64,000 nt of DNA, taken from an uncultured Bacteroidales bacterium (GTDB lineage Bacteria; Bacteroidota; Bacteroidia; Bacteroidales; P3). The DNA is taken from the NCBI GenBank assembly GCA_949291555.1, contig CASEWE010000009.1, forward strand, positions 32,620 through 96,619, written 5' to 3'. Below the pieces are notes generated by a model. The model was not told the DNA's origin and made no database searches. It saw only the letters and a list, made by a program, of their open reading frames with translations. Of the stretch, positions 52,583 through 62,221 are shown piece by piece (within the stretch, counting starts at the first letter, position 1; each line of letters opens with the position of its first letter). The position numbers and the translations under genes were made by a program.

Positions 52583-55500
52583 CTACAGCCACCGGTTCAT
52601 CCGGAACTTGTCCTGCGTCGGGAATTCGGCGTTTTTAGGGTACATGCGGAAGGCATAGTCGAAGACTCCGGCCCCGTCGAGCACGATGCGGGCCGTGTAG
52701 GTGGCTTTCCCGTCTTGGAAACATTCCATTTCGAGTTCTTCCACGCGCGACAATTCCTTTACCTGGTCGTTCACCTTATGGCCGAACACCACTTCCACCC
52801 CGATATCTTCAGGGCTGAGCCCGGCCAAGTGCAGGGTGAGGCCGAAAACCCCTTCTTGCCCCATTTTCAGCGGCGCTTTGGTCGAGTCGGGGCAGATGTA
52901 ACGGGTTACATGGATGGCCGGCCAGGCGGAGGCTAAGCGGAGCATCCACTTGCTCAGTTCGTTTACCCGGTCGAGGTTGTTTTCGCGCAGCTTCGTGTAA
53001 TTCCTGGCCAAAGGCAGGTAATACCGGGCGTAGTAGTCGTCTATCTGGCGCCGCATGGTGTAATGGGGCGCGATGAGCGCCATGCTGTTCCTTACGTAAG
53101 AGAGCCAGCGGGCGTTTTCCCCGGGCTGGTTGTCCTGGTAGAAAGCCGGGATGATTTCTTTTTCGAGCAGCGCGTAGATGGTTTCCGCGTCCAGTTCGTC
53201 CTGATAGGCCGTGTTGGAGTAGGTTTGTTCCTCTTTCAGGGCCCATCCGGCGCCTTCCCGGTAACCTTCGGCCCACCAGCCGTCCAAGACGCTGAAGTTC
53301 ACCACCCCGTTCATCAAGGCTTTCTCGCCGCTGGTTCCCGAAGCTTCCATCTTGCGCGTGGGCGTGTTCATCCATACGTCCACGCCCTGTATCAAGTGGC
53401 GGGCAACATCCATGTTGTAGTTTTCGAGCAGGATGATCTTGCCCAGGAATTCCTCCCGGCGCGAGATTTCCACGATTTGGCGGATGAGCGCCTGCCCTCC
53501 GCCATCGGCCGGATGGGCTTTCCCGGCAAAGATGAACTGGACGGGCTGCCCGGGATTGTTCACGAGCTTTGCCAGCCGTTCCAGGTTCCTGAACAGCAAG
53601 TGGGCCCGTTTGTAAGTAGCGAAACGCCGGGCGAAGCCGATCGTGAGGACATCGGGCCGCAAGGTGTGCAAGGCTTTGATGAGGTTCTGGGGCGTTTCCC
53701 CTCTTTCGGGCCATTCCGCTTGCAGCCGGTTCTTCACGAATCCGATCAGCTCTTCGCGGCGGCGGGCGCGGAGCGCGGCGATCTCGCCTGCGGGAACTTC
53801 CTGGATTTTCTGCCATGCGCCGGCATCGGAGACGTCCTTGCGGAAACTATCCCCGAAATGCCGTTCGAAAAGTTCTTGCCATTCCTTGTGCGCCCAGGTT
53901 GCCAGATGCACGCCGTTGGTCACGTAGCCCACAGGGACTTCCTGCGGGTAAAGCCCCGGGAAAAGGGGCGCGAACATTTCCTGGGATACCTTCCCGTGGA
54001 TGCGGCTCACCCCGTTCACGGCCGAGGAGAGGTTCACGGCCAAATGGCTCATGGAAAATTTGTCGTGGGAATGCGTCTTGTCGATGCGGCCCAGGGCCAT
54101 GAAATCCTCCCAGGAAATCTTCAGGCGGGTGGCCCAGGCGTTGAGGTAGGTCCGGACAATGTCTTCGCCGAACGCGTCGTGCCCGGCCGGGACAGGGGTA
54201 TGGGTCGTGAACAGGGAAGAGCTTCTGACCAGTTCGCGGGCTTGCCAGAATTCGAGGCCCCGGCTCACGTAGTGGCGCAGCCGTTCCAGCAAGGTGAAGG
54301 CCCCGTGCCCTTCGTTGCAGTGGTACACATCGGGATGCAGGTCCATTTGCCGGAGCATGCGGATGCCCCCGATGCCTAACAGCATTTCCTGCTTGAAGCG
54401 GTTTTCCCAGTCGCCGCCGTAGAGCTGGTGGGTGACGCTCCGGTCGGCATCGCTGTTTTCCTCGATGTCGGTGTCCAGGAGGTAGAGCGGCACGCGGCCC
54501 ACGTTCACTTGCCAGACCTTGGCCGTCAGGTCGCGTCCGGGGAGAGAAACGGAAACTTTCCGCCATTGCCCGTCCGGGTCGCGCACCGGCAGCAAGGGAA
54601 GCTTGGAAAAGACCTGCGGCACGTAGCGGGCTTCCTGGGCCCCGTTCTTGCCGATGCGCTGTTCGAAATAGCCGTAGCGGTAAAGGAGGCCGACCCCGAT
54701 CAGGTCGGCGTTGATGTCGCTGGCTTCCTTGAGGTAGTCGCCGGCAAGGATTCCTAACCCGCCCGAATAGATCTTGAGGCTTTCGTGCAGGCCGTATTCC
54801 ATGCAGAAGTAGGCTACCTTAGGGCCTTTCTTCTGCTTTCCCTCCTCCATATAGGCCGAAAAACGCTGGTAGACCGAATCCAAGAGGCCGAGGAATACCG
54901 GGTCTTCTTGCAGCTGTTGCAGGCGGAACGTGCTCAGCCCGCTCAGCAAGGCAATAGGGTTATGCCCGCATTCTTCCCAGAGGGAAGGCTCTATGTGCCG
55001 CCACAGGGTCTGGGCTTCGGAATCCCAGCACCACCAGAGATTGCTGCTCAAGGCCTTGAGCTTTTCGAGTTTTGCGGGGAGGCGGTATTCGATCAGCACT
55101 TTTCTCCATTCCGGGCCTTGGTTGGCTGCCATTTCCAAGGAAGCCTGGCTTTCGGGCAAAGGCTTTGCCAGCAGGGAGGGGTCTTTTTCCCATTTTTCGG
55201 CGGCTTTTGCGTAGGCTTGGCTGTAATAGGAAACCAAGCGTGTCCAGAGGAAACTGCGCGAGAGCTTGTAGGATTCGGCTCTCAAGGCTTCTTTTTCTTC
55301 GGAGGGAAGCGAGGCGAACCGGCGCAGATGCTTTTCGATTTCGCTCACGGCTTCGGCGGCGTTGTAGTCGTTCCTTTCAATGACTTTGACGCAGCCTTGC
55401 CCGGATTCATGGTCTTTCACCCAGCGTCCGAACCCGGCCAGGGACGTGGTGACGGTAGGAATGCAGAAAGCGATGCTTTCCATGGGCGTGTAGCCCCAGG

Positions 55501-56800
55501 GTTCGTAATAGGAAGGGAATACCGAGAGGTCGAAACCGATAAGGAGGTCGTAATAGGGAAGGTTGAAAATCCCGTCGGCGCCATCGAGGTAGCAGGGGAA
55601 GAAGACCACTTTCACCTTGTCTTCGGGCCTGTTTTGCAAGCCGCACATCTTGAGCCGGTTCAGAATCGGGTCGGAAAGCGGATCGTTCAGGTAGTGCGTG
55701 CAGAAGCTTTGTTCGAACTCCCGTCCCGGTTCGCGCAAGGAGAGATTTTCCCTTGCCGGCCCGTGGCCGGCCGGAATCGCGAGGAACGCCACCACTTTCT
55801 TGCCCTCCGGGAGATTGCGGTTAAGGGCGGAGAGGCTGTCGATGAAGAGGTCGATGCCTTTGTTCTTGAATTCGTAACGGCCGCTGTTGATGAGAAAGAG
55901 GGTGTCGTCTCCCGCTTCTTCCCCGAAAAGGGCGGAACTGGTTTCCCGGAGCTTCTTCCGGGCGTTTTCCCGTTTGCTCCGGAACACGTCGATTTGCGGG
56001 ACGAAATGGTCGTCGAAGCCGTTGGGGGTGAGCACGTCGATGGGTTTTCCCAAGAAAGCCGCGCATTCCCGGTTGGTGATCTCGCTCACGGCGGTGAAGC
56101 AGTCGGCATGCAGGGCCGAGAGCCTTTCGAGCGAGAATTTCGCCCGGACGCCGAAGCGGTTGGACAGTTCCCCGGCATCGTGCTTTCCCAGTTCATCGTA
56201 GAGCGGAAGCCCGTTCCCGGCCAGGCAGCGTCCGAGCACGGTGGCGTGGGTGGTGAACAAGGTAGCGATCTGGGGCTGGTTCTTTTTGAGGAAAAGCAGC
56301 CCCGCGCCGGTCATCCATTCGTGGAAATGGGCATAGACTTTTTCGTGCGGGAAGACATGGTAGTCGTAGAAGCTTTTTATGACCCGGCCGGCCGCGTAGC
56401 CGAACAAGAGGGGTTCGATGTAGTCCCACTGCCCGGAAATGGAATCGAGCTGGTAATCGCGCCAGCCTTCGGCCAGGATTTCGTCTTTTTTGGAAATGAG
56501 CGATCGGAAATCGACCATGATGGCAATGGGGTTGCCGGCCATGTTCCAGCGTCCGATGCGGAAAGAAATCCCTTTCGACTCGGCGTACTTCCTCCAGGGG
56601 GCGTAAAGTTCGCGGTCTTCCACGAAGTCGTGGTTGGCTTTGTCTTTCCAGACATCGGGGCCTATGGCAAAATAATGGTCCCCGAATCGTTCCTGCATGG
56701 AGGGGATTTTCGTGCTTACCACGGTGTAGATGCCGCCTACTTTGTTGCAAACCTCCCAGCTTACTTCGAAAAGGCATTCATTCTGCATGTTCTTTGCCAT
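52583..56800 (-). CDS. Glycogen synthase (GT3)-alpha-glucan phosphorylase (GT35) fusion
   Basis: 1405 aa. Residues 1-about 550 are a eukaryote-type GT3 glycogen synthase (FEVSWEVCNKVGGIYTVVST, HFHEWMTGAGLLFL, TVTTSLAGFGRWV region), which uses UDP-glucose. From about 570 follows an alpha-glucan phosphorylase of the short archaeal/bacterial type with a DUF3417 start (LSSNLWWCWDSEAQTLWRHI), then AYFCMEYGLHESLKIYSGGL, YHCNEGHGAFTLLERL, FTTHTPVPAGHDAF, IGFARRFATYKRAHLL, and the PLP-region RKMEASGTSGEKALMNGV near residue 1150. In Bacteroides these are normally separate genes. The single open frame, with no stop or shift, joins glycogen-making and glycogen-degrading activities. meaB-RNase H lies 81 bp upstream. 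Confidence 0.93.
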   Translation of the reverse strand: MAKNMQNECLFEVSWEVCNKVGGIYTVVSTKIPSMQERFGDHYFAIGPDVWKDKANHDFVEDRELYAPWRKYAESKGISFRIGRWNMAGNPIAIMVDFRSLISKKDEILAEGWRDYQLDSISGQWDYIEPLLFGYAAGRVIKSFYDYHVFPHEKVYAHFHEWMTGAGLLFLKKNQPQIATLFTTHATVLGRCLAGNGLPLYDELGKHDAGELSNRFGVRAKFSLERLSALHADCFTAVSEITNRECAAFLGKPIDVLTPNGFDDHFVPQIDVFRSKRENARKKLRETSSALFGEEAGDDTLFLINSGRYEFKNKGIDLFIDSLSALNRNLPEGKKVVAFLAIPAGHGPARENLSLREPGREFEQSFCTHYLNDPLSDPILNRLKMCGLQNRPEDKVKVVFFPCYLDGADGIFNLPYYDLLIGFDLSVFPSYYEPWGYTPMESIAFCIPTVTTSLAGFGRWVKDHESGQGCVKVIERNDYNAAEAVSEIEKHLRRFASLPSEEKEALRAESYKLSRSFLWTRLVSYYSQAYAKAAEKWEKDPSLLAKPLPESQASLEMAANQGPEWRKVLIEYRLPAKLEKLKALSSNLWWCWDSEAQTLWRHIEPSLWEECGHNPIALLSGLSTFRLQQLQEDPVFLGLLDSVYQRFSAYMEEGKQKKGPKVAYFCMEYGLHESLKIYSGGLGILAGDYLKEASDINADLIGVGLLYRYGYFEQRIGKNGAQEARYVPQVFSKLPLLPVRDPDGQWRKVSVSLPGRDLTAKVWQVNVGRVPLYLLDTDIEENSDADRSVTHQLYGGDWENRFKQEMLLGIGGIRMLRQMDLHPDVYHCNEGHGAFTLLERLRHYVSRGLEFWQARELVRSSSLFTTHTPVPAGHDAFGEDIVRTYLNAWATRLKISWEDFMALGRIDKTHSHDKFSMSHLAVNLSSAVNGVSRIHGKVSQEMFAPLFPGLYPQEVPVGYVTNGVHLATWAHKEWQELFERHFGDSFRKDVSDAGAWQKIQEVPAGEIAALRARRREELIGFVKNRLQAEWPERGETPQNLIKALHTLRPDVLTIGFARRFATYKRAHLLFRNLERLAKLVNNPGQPVQFIFAGKAHPADGGGQALIRQIVEISRREEFLGKIILLENYNMDVARHLIQGVDVWMNTPTRKMEASGTSGEKALMNGVVNFSVLDGWWAEGYREGAGWALKEEQTYSNTAYQDELDAETIYALLEKEIIPAFYQDNQPGENARWLSYVRNSMALIAPHYTMRRQIDDYYARYYLPLARNYTKLRENNLDRVNELSKWMLRLASAWPAIHVTRYICPDSTKAPLKMGQEGVFGLTLHLAGLSPEDIGVEVVFGHKVNDQVKELSRVEELEMECFQDGKATYTARIVLDGAGVFDYAFRMYPKNAEFPTQDKFRMNRWL

Positions 56801-56881
56801 GAGTCTTGTTTTTCTTTTTCGTTTCGATTTTCCGGTGTTCCTTTCCCTTGCTTTTCTTGCGGGTTACTGCTTGGCGAAGGC

Positions 56882-58573
56882 CTATTTCCTTCCGAAATCG
56901 GCCGGGATTTCGCCCCATTTCCCCGTTTCCCATTTCAGGAGCGGGTTCTGGTAGGAATGGGTCGCGAGCCAGTTCTCCGCCCGGGCCACCATTTCGAGCA
57001 GTTCGCGGTTGCGGGCCGTGGGGCGTATCTTGGTGTTGGCTTTCTTCTTCTTGACCCAGGTCATGCCGGTGGTGGAATCGGAATAGACCGGCGTCCGCGT
57101 GAATCCGTGTTTGTTGAGGTAGCTCAATGCGTGCACGATGGCCAGGAATTCGCCGATGTTGTTGGTGGCATCGGGGAAAGGCCCCATGCGGAAAATCACT
57201 TTCCCGTTATTGACTTGCACGCCTTGGTATTCCATGTCTCCGGGATTGCCCGAGCAGGCGGCATCCACGGCCAAGGCGTGTTCGAAATGCGGTATCCGCC
57301 CCGCCATTCCTTGCAGGCGGGCGGAAAGCTTGACCGCCGTTCCTCCTGCCGAGGTGTTGCCCTTGGCCGGTGCGCCGGTTTCCCCCGGGTTGTCCGGAGC
57401 GGGAGCCGGGTCTTTTCCGGGCCGGGTGGGGTCTTCCGGGACCGAAGCCGGCTGTTTCCGGGAAGCGTTCCTTTTCCCCGCGCGGGAAAGGGAGGAAAAG
57501 TACTGGTCGATGAGTGTTTGCGCGGCCGTGTAGGGGCTGGTTTTCTGTTCGAAGACTTGTTCCCGGGCCTGCAACAGATGCTTGTCCATGCCGGGATGCT
57601 GGTAGAAATGCGAAAGCAGGTGTTCCTGCAAGGTGTTTTGCAGCACCTTCCCCAATTGCTCTTTCCGCCGGCGTTCGAAGCTGCCGTTCTGCTTGCAGAA
57701 GCGTTCGAACTCGCAGATGGTGTTCCAGATTTCCACCACGCCTTCCTTGTTCCGGGCCGAACAGGTCTCCACCGTGGGCTTCCAGCCCGAGGGGGTCGGG
57801 GGGAAGAGCTGCAAGGCATTGCGCAGCTGGGTCTGGGCCACGAGGGCTTTGGTCTTGAAATCGCCATCGGCTTTGTTGATGGCGATGCCGTCGGCCATTT
57901 CCATGATGCCCCTTTTGATGCCTTGCAGTTCATCGCCGAGGTTGGCCAGCTGGAGGAGCAGGAAATAGTCTACCATGTTGCAGGCTTCGGTTTCCGATTG
58001 GCCTACGCCGACGGTTTCCACGATGATATGGGTAAACCCGGCCGCTTCGCAGAGGATGATGGTTTCCCGGGTCTTGCGGGCCACCCCGCCCAAGGAACCG
58101 GCCGACGGGGAAGGCCGGATGAAGGCTTCGGGCATGCCCGAAAGTTCTTCCATCCGGGTCTTGTCGCCCAGGATGCTGCCTTTTGTCCGTTCGCTGCTGG
58201 GATCGATGGCCAGCACGGCTATTTTCTTGCCGGTGCGGATCAGGTAGGTACCCAAGGCTTCGATGAAGGTGCTTTTCCCGGCTCCGGGAACGCCCGTGAT
58301 GCCCAAGCGGAAGGAATTCCCCGAATGCGGCAGGCAGCGGGCAATGATCTGCTGGGCTTTTTCCTGGTGTCCGGGCAAGGTGCTTTCGAGCAAGGTGATG
58401 GCCTGGCTCAGGATGGTACGGTTTCCTGCCAAGATGCCGTCCACATAGGCATCGATGCTCATTTCGGGTTTGGAATGGCGCTTGCGGAGGTGGAATTGGA
58501 GGTCGGGGTTGACGGCAGGGGGCTGTTCCACGCCTTTTTGTTCGTGCAAGGCGGATGAATCCTGTTGGCTCAT
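56882..58573 (-). CDS. meaB: MeaB-type P-loop GTPase fused to a ribonuclease HI domain
   Basis: 563 aa from ATG 58573 (MSQQDSSALHEQKGVEQPPA). Residues 40-360 are MeaB/ArgK, the methylmalonyl-CoA mutase G-protein chaperone: Walker A GVPGAGKS (94-101), DPSSERTKGSILGDKTRM, IVETVGVGQSETE, NKAD (233-236). After a Pro-rich linker (about 365-430), residues 433-563 are RNase H1: VDAACSGNPG (Asp437), NNIGEFLAIVHAL (Glu475), VYSDSTTGMTWVKKKK (Asp499) and the C-terminal EIPADFGRK (Asp559). All four RNase H acidic residues are kept, so both domains look active. In other Bacteroidota these are separate proteins. The open frame is uninterrupted. The GT3-GT35 gene follows. Confidence 0.93.
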   Translation of the reverse strand: MSQQDSSALHEQKGVEQPPAVNPDLQFHLRKRHSKPEMSIDAYVDGILAGNRTILSQAITLLESTLPGHQEKAQQIIARCLPHSGNSFRLGITGVPGAGKSTFIEALGTYLIRTGKKIAVLAIDPSSERTKGSILGDKTRMEELSGMPEAFIRPSPSAGSLGGVARKTRETIILCEAAGFTHIIVETVGVGQSETEACNMVDYFLLLQLANLGDELQGIKRGIMEMADGIAINKADGDFKTKALVAQTQLRNALQLFPPTPSGWKPTVETCSARNKEGVVEIWNTICEFERFCKQNGSFERRRKEQLGKVLQNTLQEHLLSHFYQHPGMDKHLLQAREQVFEQKTSPYTAAQTLIDQYFSSLSRAGKRNASRKQPASVPEDPTRPGKDPAPAPDNPGETGAPAKGNTSAGGTAVKLSARLQGMAGRIPHFEHALAVDAACSGNPGDMEYQGVQVNNGKVIFRMGPFPDATNNIGEFLAIVHALSYLNKHGFTRTPVYSDSTTGMTWVKKKKANTKIRPTARNRELLEMVARAENWLATHSYQNPLLKWETGKWGEIPADFGRK

Positions 58574-58605
58574 GGAAGTTTTTTTGCAGATGGGGAACAG
58601 AAAGG

Positions 58606-58635
58606 GCCGCATCGGAAGGATTTCCCCGATGCGGC
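58606..58635 (-). terminator. Terminator after ridA
   Basis: Perfect 10-bp stem GCCGCATCGG / CCGATGCGGC; on the minus strand CCCTTTCTG follows. It separates ridA from the meaB fusion gene. Confidence 0.6.
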
Positions 58636-58702
58636 TTTGCAGAGAAGAAGCGGCCTGGCCGGAGGCCGGAAGGCCATTGTTCCGTTTCCTGTAAAAACGG
58701 GA

Positions 58703-59077
58703 TCAGCGGGCGGCGATGGCCTCGATTTCCACCAATACGCCCATGGGGAGCTTTTGCACGGCGAAGGCGGCGCGGGCGGGCGGGTTGGCGGTGAAATAGC
58801 GGGCATAGACCTCGTTCATGGCGGCGAAGTCGTCCATGGAGCTGAGGTAGCAGGTGCATTTCACCACGTTTTCGAGGCTGTAGCCGGCTTCTTCCAGAAT
58901 GGCTTTGATGTTTTTGAGCGATTGCTCGGTCTGGGCCGAAATCCCTTCGGCCGTTTTCCCCGTGGCCGGATCGACGGGCAGCTGCCCGGAAACGAAGACG
59001 AGGTTGCCGGCTTCGATAGCCTGGCTGTAGGGGCCGATGGCTTTGGGCGCGTTGGCTGTGGCAATGACTTTTTTCAT
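58703..59077 (-). CDS. ridA: RidA family reactive intermediate/imine deaminase
   Basis: 124 aa from ATG 59077 ([20 protein letters not shown]). Conserved [40 protein letters not shown], and [20 protein letters not shown] with the active-site Arg and the terminal Glu. It hydrolyses 2-aminoacrylate/imines and forms trimers. The promoter is at 59155-59185, with a terminator downstream, so it is a single-gene unit. Confidence 0.96.
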   Translation of the reverse strand: MKKVIATANAPKAIGPYSQAIEAGNLVFVSGQLPVDPATGKTAEGISAQTEQSLKNIKAILEEAGYSLENVVKCTCYLSSMDDFAAMNEVYARYFTANPPARAAFAVQKLPMGVLVEIEAIAAR

Positions 59078-59154
59078 GATATTGTTTGTTTTTACGTTTT
59101 TTCCGCTTGCCGCCCGCTTGTTCGAGACGGGAACGGAAGCAAGCAGCAAATCAG

Positions 59155-59185
59155 CAAAAATAAACAAACGGGGGCAGACCCGCAA
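59155..59185 (-). promoter_or_regulatory. Promoter of ridA
   Basis: Minus strand TTG (59183-59185), 20 nt, TATTTTTG (59155-59162): a full consensus match, 78 nt before ridA. Confidence 0.75.
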
Positions 59186-59232
59186 CCGCCCCGTATTGCG
59201 TACCCCGGGAGGAAGCCTTTTGCGGAAAGCGG

Positions 59233-59278
59233 CAACCGGGTGTCGCGGCCTGCAAGAAGCGGCCGGGACACCCGGTTG
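59233..59278. terminator. Hairpin downstream of the OMP fragment
   Basis: CAACCGGGTGTC / GACACCCGGTTG outer arms with an inner GCGGCC / GGCC pair. Probable 3' end of the C10/OMP transcript; no T-tract. The rest of 59078-59382 holds the ridA promoter and no gene. Confidence 0.55.
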
Positions 59279-59382
59279 GAAGCCGGGTTCCCGCTAAGGG
59301 CGGAGCGTGTCCGTAGCCATCGCGGCGCCGGGTACCGGGGCAAGGCGTATCCCTGCCGCGGCTCCCCTATGCGGCAGCACGC

Positions 59383-60303
59383 TCAGAATTTGATTTTCAG
59401 GCCGAGGTTGATGCCGTGGCTGCCGAAGCCCATCCTGTCGCGGTACACGAACCGCTGGGCGGGGGCGTTCAAGGCCTCGGCGGCGGCCACGTTGCCCGAG
59501 GCAGCCTCTTGCAGGGCTTGGTTCCATGAAAGGGTGTGCAGGTTGTACACGCTGAACTGCCATTCCGCGAACAAGGAAATCCGCGAGGAGAGGTGGCAAT
59601 TCAACCCGATGGCGCCCACGAATCCCACGCGGAAGACCATCTGGCGGGGGAGCTCGTATTGTTCTTCATAGACGGGTTCGGTTTCGTAGACGGACAGGCC
59701 CGGGTCGTTCTGGTAAATCGAAAGCCGTTGGACGCCTTGCACGTTCGCCATGGCCAAGCCTATCCCGGCTTTCACGTAAGGATCCCAGCGGGAGAAGCCC
59801 GGGCTGGCAACCAATTGGAGGCTCAGTTGCCCCATCTGCCCGCTCACCGAGCGGCAGTCCATGGCTCTTCCCAACGGGTAGTGCTGCAGGGTTTCGTTCC
59901 CGTTCTGGCGCGAGGAGTCTATGCGGTAGAGGGTCTTGTCTACCGAACCGCTGGCCTCCGTAGTATAGAAAGCCACGTACATGCCGCCGATTTCCAAAGC
60001 CAGGTAGCGGTTGAACCGGTAGCCGAAGCTGAGGCCGACCCGCAGGCCTTCGCCCAAGGAGCAGGGGGCATCGTAGAAATAAAACGGGCGGGAATCGCCC
60101 AATCCATCGATGTTGCGGTTGTAGAATCCGTTTGTTTCGCGGGCAAGGCCGGAGGCGGCCAGGTCGAGCCCGTACCCGACCGAGACATCGATGTAGAAAG
60201 GCTTGAAGGGGAATTCGGCGGCGGGCTTGCGGGCTTTCTCCTTGGGGGCCGGATCGGAAGGCAGGCCACCCGGCCGCGAGCCATCGGGGGGTTGTTGCTT
60301 TTT
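59383..60303 (-). pseudogene. Outer-membrane beta-barrel paralogue without a usable start (5'-truncated)
   Basis: 306 open codons without any ATG, ending LNLGLKIKF. It is in the same reading frame as the upstream C10 protease and is separated from it only by the protease TGA (60304-60306). The sequence (AAEFPFKPFYIDVSVGYG, GYRFNRYLALEIGGMYVAF, FSRWDPYVKAGIGLAMANVQ, FVGAIGLNCHLSSRISLFAE) is a porin/OmpA-like barrel closely similar to 63164-64000. An ATG overlapping the TGA (60305-60307) is out of frame; one base less in the A6 (60299-60304) or C6 (60286-60291) run would join it, but even then no signal peptide exists. So it is probably a truncated copy, or is expressed only by read-through, slippage or recombination. 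Confidence 0.7.
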
Positions 60304-62100
60304 TCATTGTACAATCAGTTTTTGAGTATCCATGAATTCCCCGCAGATCACACGTACGAAATACAGGCCTGTCTCGAACCGGGAAAGCGGAATGGTGCAA
60401 GTGCTTTCCGAGAACTGGGCCTGGTAACGGAGGTGTCCACGGCTGTCAAAAATCATCACATCTTTTTTGTCAATGCCAAAATCATAGGAGGAAAGGGCTA
60501 TCCGAACTTCGTTTCTGGCCGGATTGGGCGAGAGTACAAAGAGTTCCGAGAGTTCGTCGCTTGCATTCAGGTCTTCTGTCTGTACGGTTTCCGGAACATT
60601 TTCGCCTTTTTGCCCGGACTCAAGGCCTTTTTCGGATTTGGATTTTGCGGATTGGAGATAAGCGGAACGTTCCTTGTCGTAGCAGGCAAGCGTAAGGGTG
60701 GCTCCGCCGGAGACTGTCAGGGGGCCGTTGATGATGAGTTCCTGGGTGAATGCAATCTTCGATTGGGAATTTCCCGTCAGGGTGATGTTGTTCAAGGTGG
60801 CCGTTCCGCAGAAAGAACGGAGTTCCTCATTGTTGCCTTTTGTGATGCCGGAGAGGGTGCAAGAGGAGGTTACATCCCAGTCGGGTATGATATGATAGAG
60901 CATCCTGTTGTTTTTTCTGTAATGGTCTTTTTCGTCTATGTAAGGGGTCAAATCGTTGAGCGCAAAGTTTCCATTGTGGCTACCATTCCAGCCCCAGTTG
61001 CAATAGAACTTCCCGTCCGCATCGTATCCGGAAATCACCCAGAAATGCTTGAGGGTGCAGAGGTCGCATTTGTCGCCCCGGTACAACACCGGTTGCCCTT
61101 GGTCGAGCTGGTATTTGATAAGGTCCGGCCACCAGGAGCCTTTATCGCGATCCCCTCTTTTGATTTTTTCCGTGGAAGGGAAGTTCATATTTTTTAAGGC
61201 ATCGTTTATCTTGTTGGCTGTTGTCCATGACCCGGAACAGCAGTAAACCGTCCCGGCGTTGTCCCCGCAGGTTTTTAAGAGGTGGGCGATGTTGTTTTCT
61301 TCTTGAGTCGAAGAATATCTCGTTAATTGGGAGGGCATCCTGTCCCAGTCGTATTGCGGAGGAAATTGCCAGTACCAAAGGATTTGGCCCATGGCGACTG
61401 CGCCGCATCCTATGTGTTTATTGTCGGTGGAATCACATTCGCTTCGGGCTCCGATGCAACCCCAGACAAATTCATCTCTTGCCGGGGCGAATTTGTTGTA
61501 GCGGGGGGCGTAGTCTCCTTGCGGGGTTATGAAAATTTTAGAAGCGTTACAGGATTGCCCCCATGCCACGGAGCCTCTTGAACCCTGATTTAGCAGATTG
61601 TCCACGCTCTGTGCTTTTGATTGGATTAGCGATTTGAGATAAACTGAATTGGCATCTTGCAAGCCCTTCCATTTTTCTGAATTCTGCAGCCAGAAGAGCT
61701 TTTCCTCGGAAGAACCCGATGGCTTTCTGCTTTTGGTCAGGTTGATTTCGGCCATGTAGTGAGACAGAAGCCCAATCAGACCTGACGGCATCTGGCTTGT
61801 GTCGGGATTCCAGGTTCCATGCGGCGAATAAGCTAAAACCGGTTGTACTCGATAGTCGTTGCTCATTATGATCCAGCCTCCGCCCCGGAATTCCAGCACA
61901 TGTATCAGAGCTTCCCGCTGATAAGCCGGGGTGCCTTTTTGTTGCATGTCCGGATGGATTTTGGTAATATTTCCGGAAGAGCCTTCAGCAAAAAGCACCA
62001 TGTAATTGGTGGCGGCCTTTCGGATTTCTTGTTCGGTAGGCTCTTGCGCTATTCCCCAGGCTGGAATGAGAAGCAGGCAAGAAACAAGTATTTTTTTCAT
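60304..62100 (-). CDS. C10 (streptopain-like) cysteine protease with T9SS sorting domain
   Basis: 598 aa. Signal peptide MKKILVSCLLLIPAWGIAQ. Inhibitory propeptide-like region to about 170 (ALIHVLEFRGGGWIIMSNDY, VQPVLAYSPHGTWNP). C10 catalytic domain about 175-405: Cys232 (HIGCGAVAMGQILWYW), His352 (LKHFWVISGYD) and the WGW loop (CNWGWNGSHNGNFALN, Trp369), as in SpeB. After a beta-rich segment (TLNNITLTGNSQSKIAFTQE) comes a T9SS type A sorting domain (LFVLSPNPARNEVRIALSSY to LIVQ). Bases here are richer in A/T than the surroundings, suggesting transfer. It likely degrades host or competitor proteins outside the cell. Confidence 0.92.
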   Translation of the reverse strand: MKKILVSCLLLIPAWGIAQEPTEQEIRKAATNYMVLFAEGSSGNITKIHPDMQQKGTPAYQREALIHVLEFRGGGWIIMSNDYRVQPVLAYSPHGTWNPDTSQMPSGLIGLLSHYMAEINLTKSRKPSGSSEEKLFWLQNSEKWKGLQDANSVYLKSLIQSKAQSVDNLLNQGSRGSVAWGQSCNASKIFITPQGDYAPRYNKFAPARDEFVWGCIGARSECDSTDNKHIGCGAVAMGQILWYWQFPPQYDWDRMPSQLTRYSSTQEENNIAHLLKTCGDNAGTVYCCSGSWTTANKINDALKNMNFPSTEKIKRGDRDKGSWWPDLIKYQLDQGQPVLYRGDKCDLCTLKHFWVISGYDADGKFYCNWGWNGSHNGNFALNDLTPYIDEKDHYRKNNRMLYHIIPDWDVTSSCTLSGITKGNNEELRSFCGTATLNNITLTGNSQSKIAFTQELIINGPLTVSGGATLTLACYDKERSAYLQSAKSKSEKGLESGQKGENVPETVQTEDLNASDELSELFVLSPNPARNEVRIALSSYDFGIDKKDVMIFDSRGHLRYQAQFSESTCTIPLSRFETGLYFVRVICGEFMDTQKLIVQ

Positions 62101-62221
62101 GGATTCTTGTCTTTTGTGGTTAAAATTAACATTTGCAAGGGTATACCTACGGCACCCTTGTTTTTCAAGGTGTTAATCTGCGCGAGAATGAAAACTCGCT
62201 ATCAGCGAAATGCCGAGGATT

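Noticed and set aside
54785..58558. 1257-codon open frame on the plus strand
   Set aside because: Antisense to the GT3-GT35 and MeaB-RNase H genes; open only because of high GC codon use. No domain or signal is visible.
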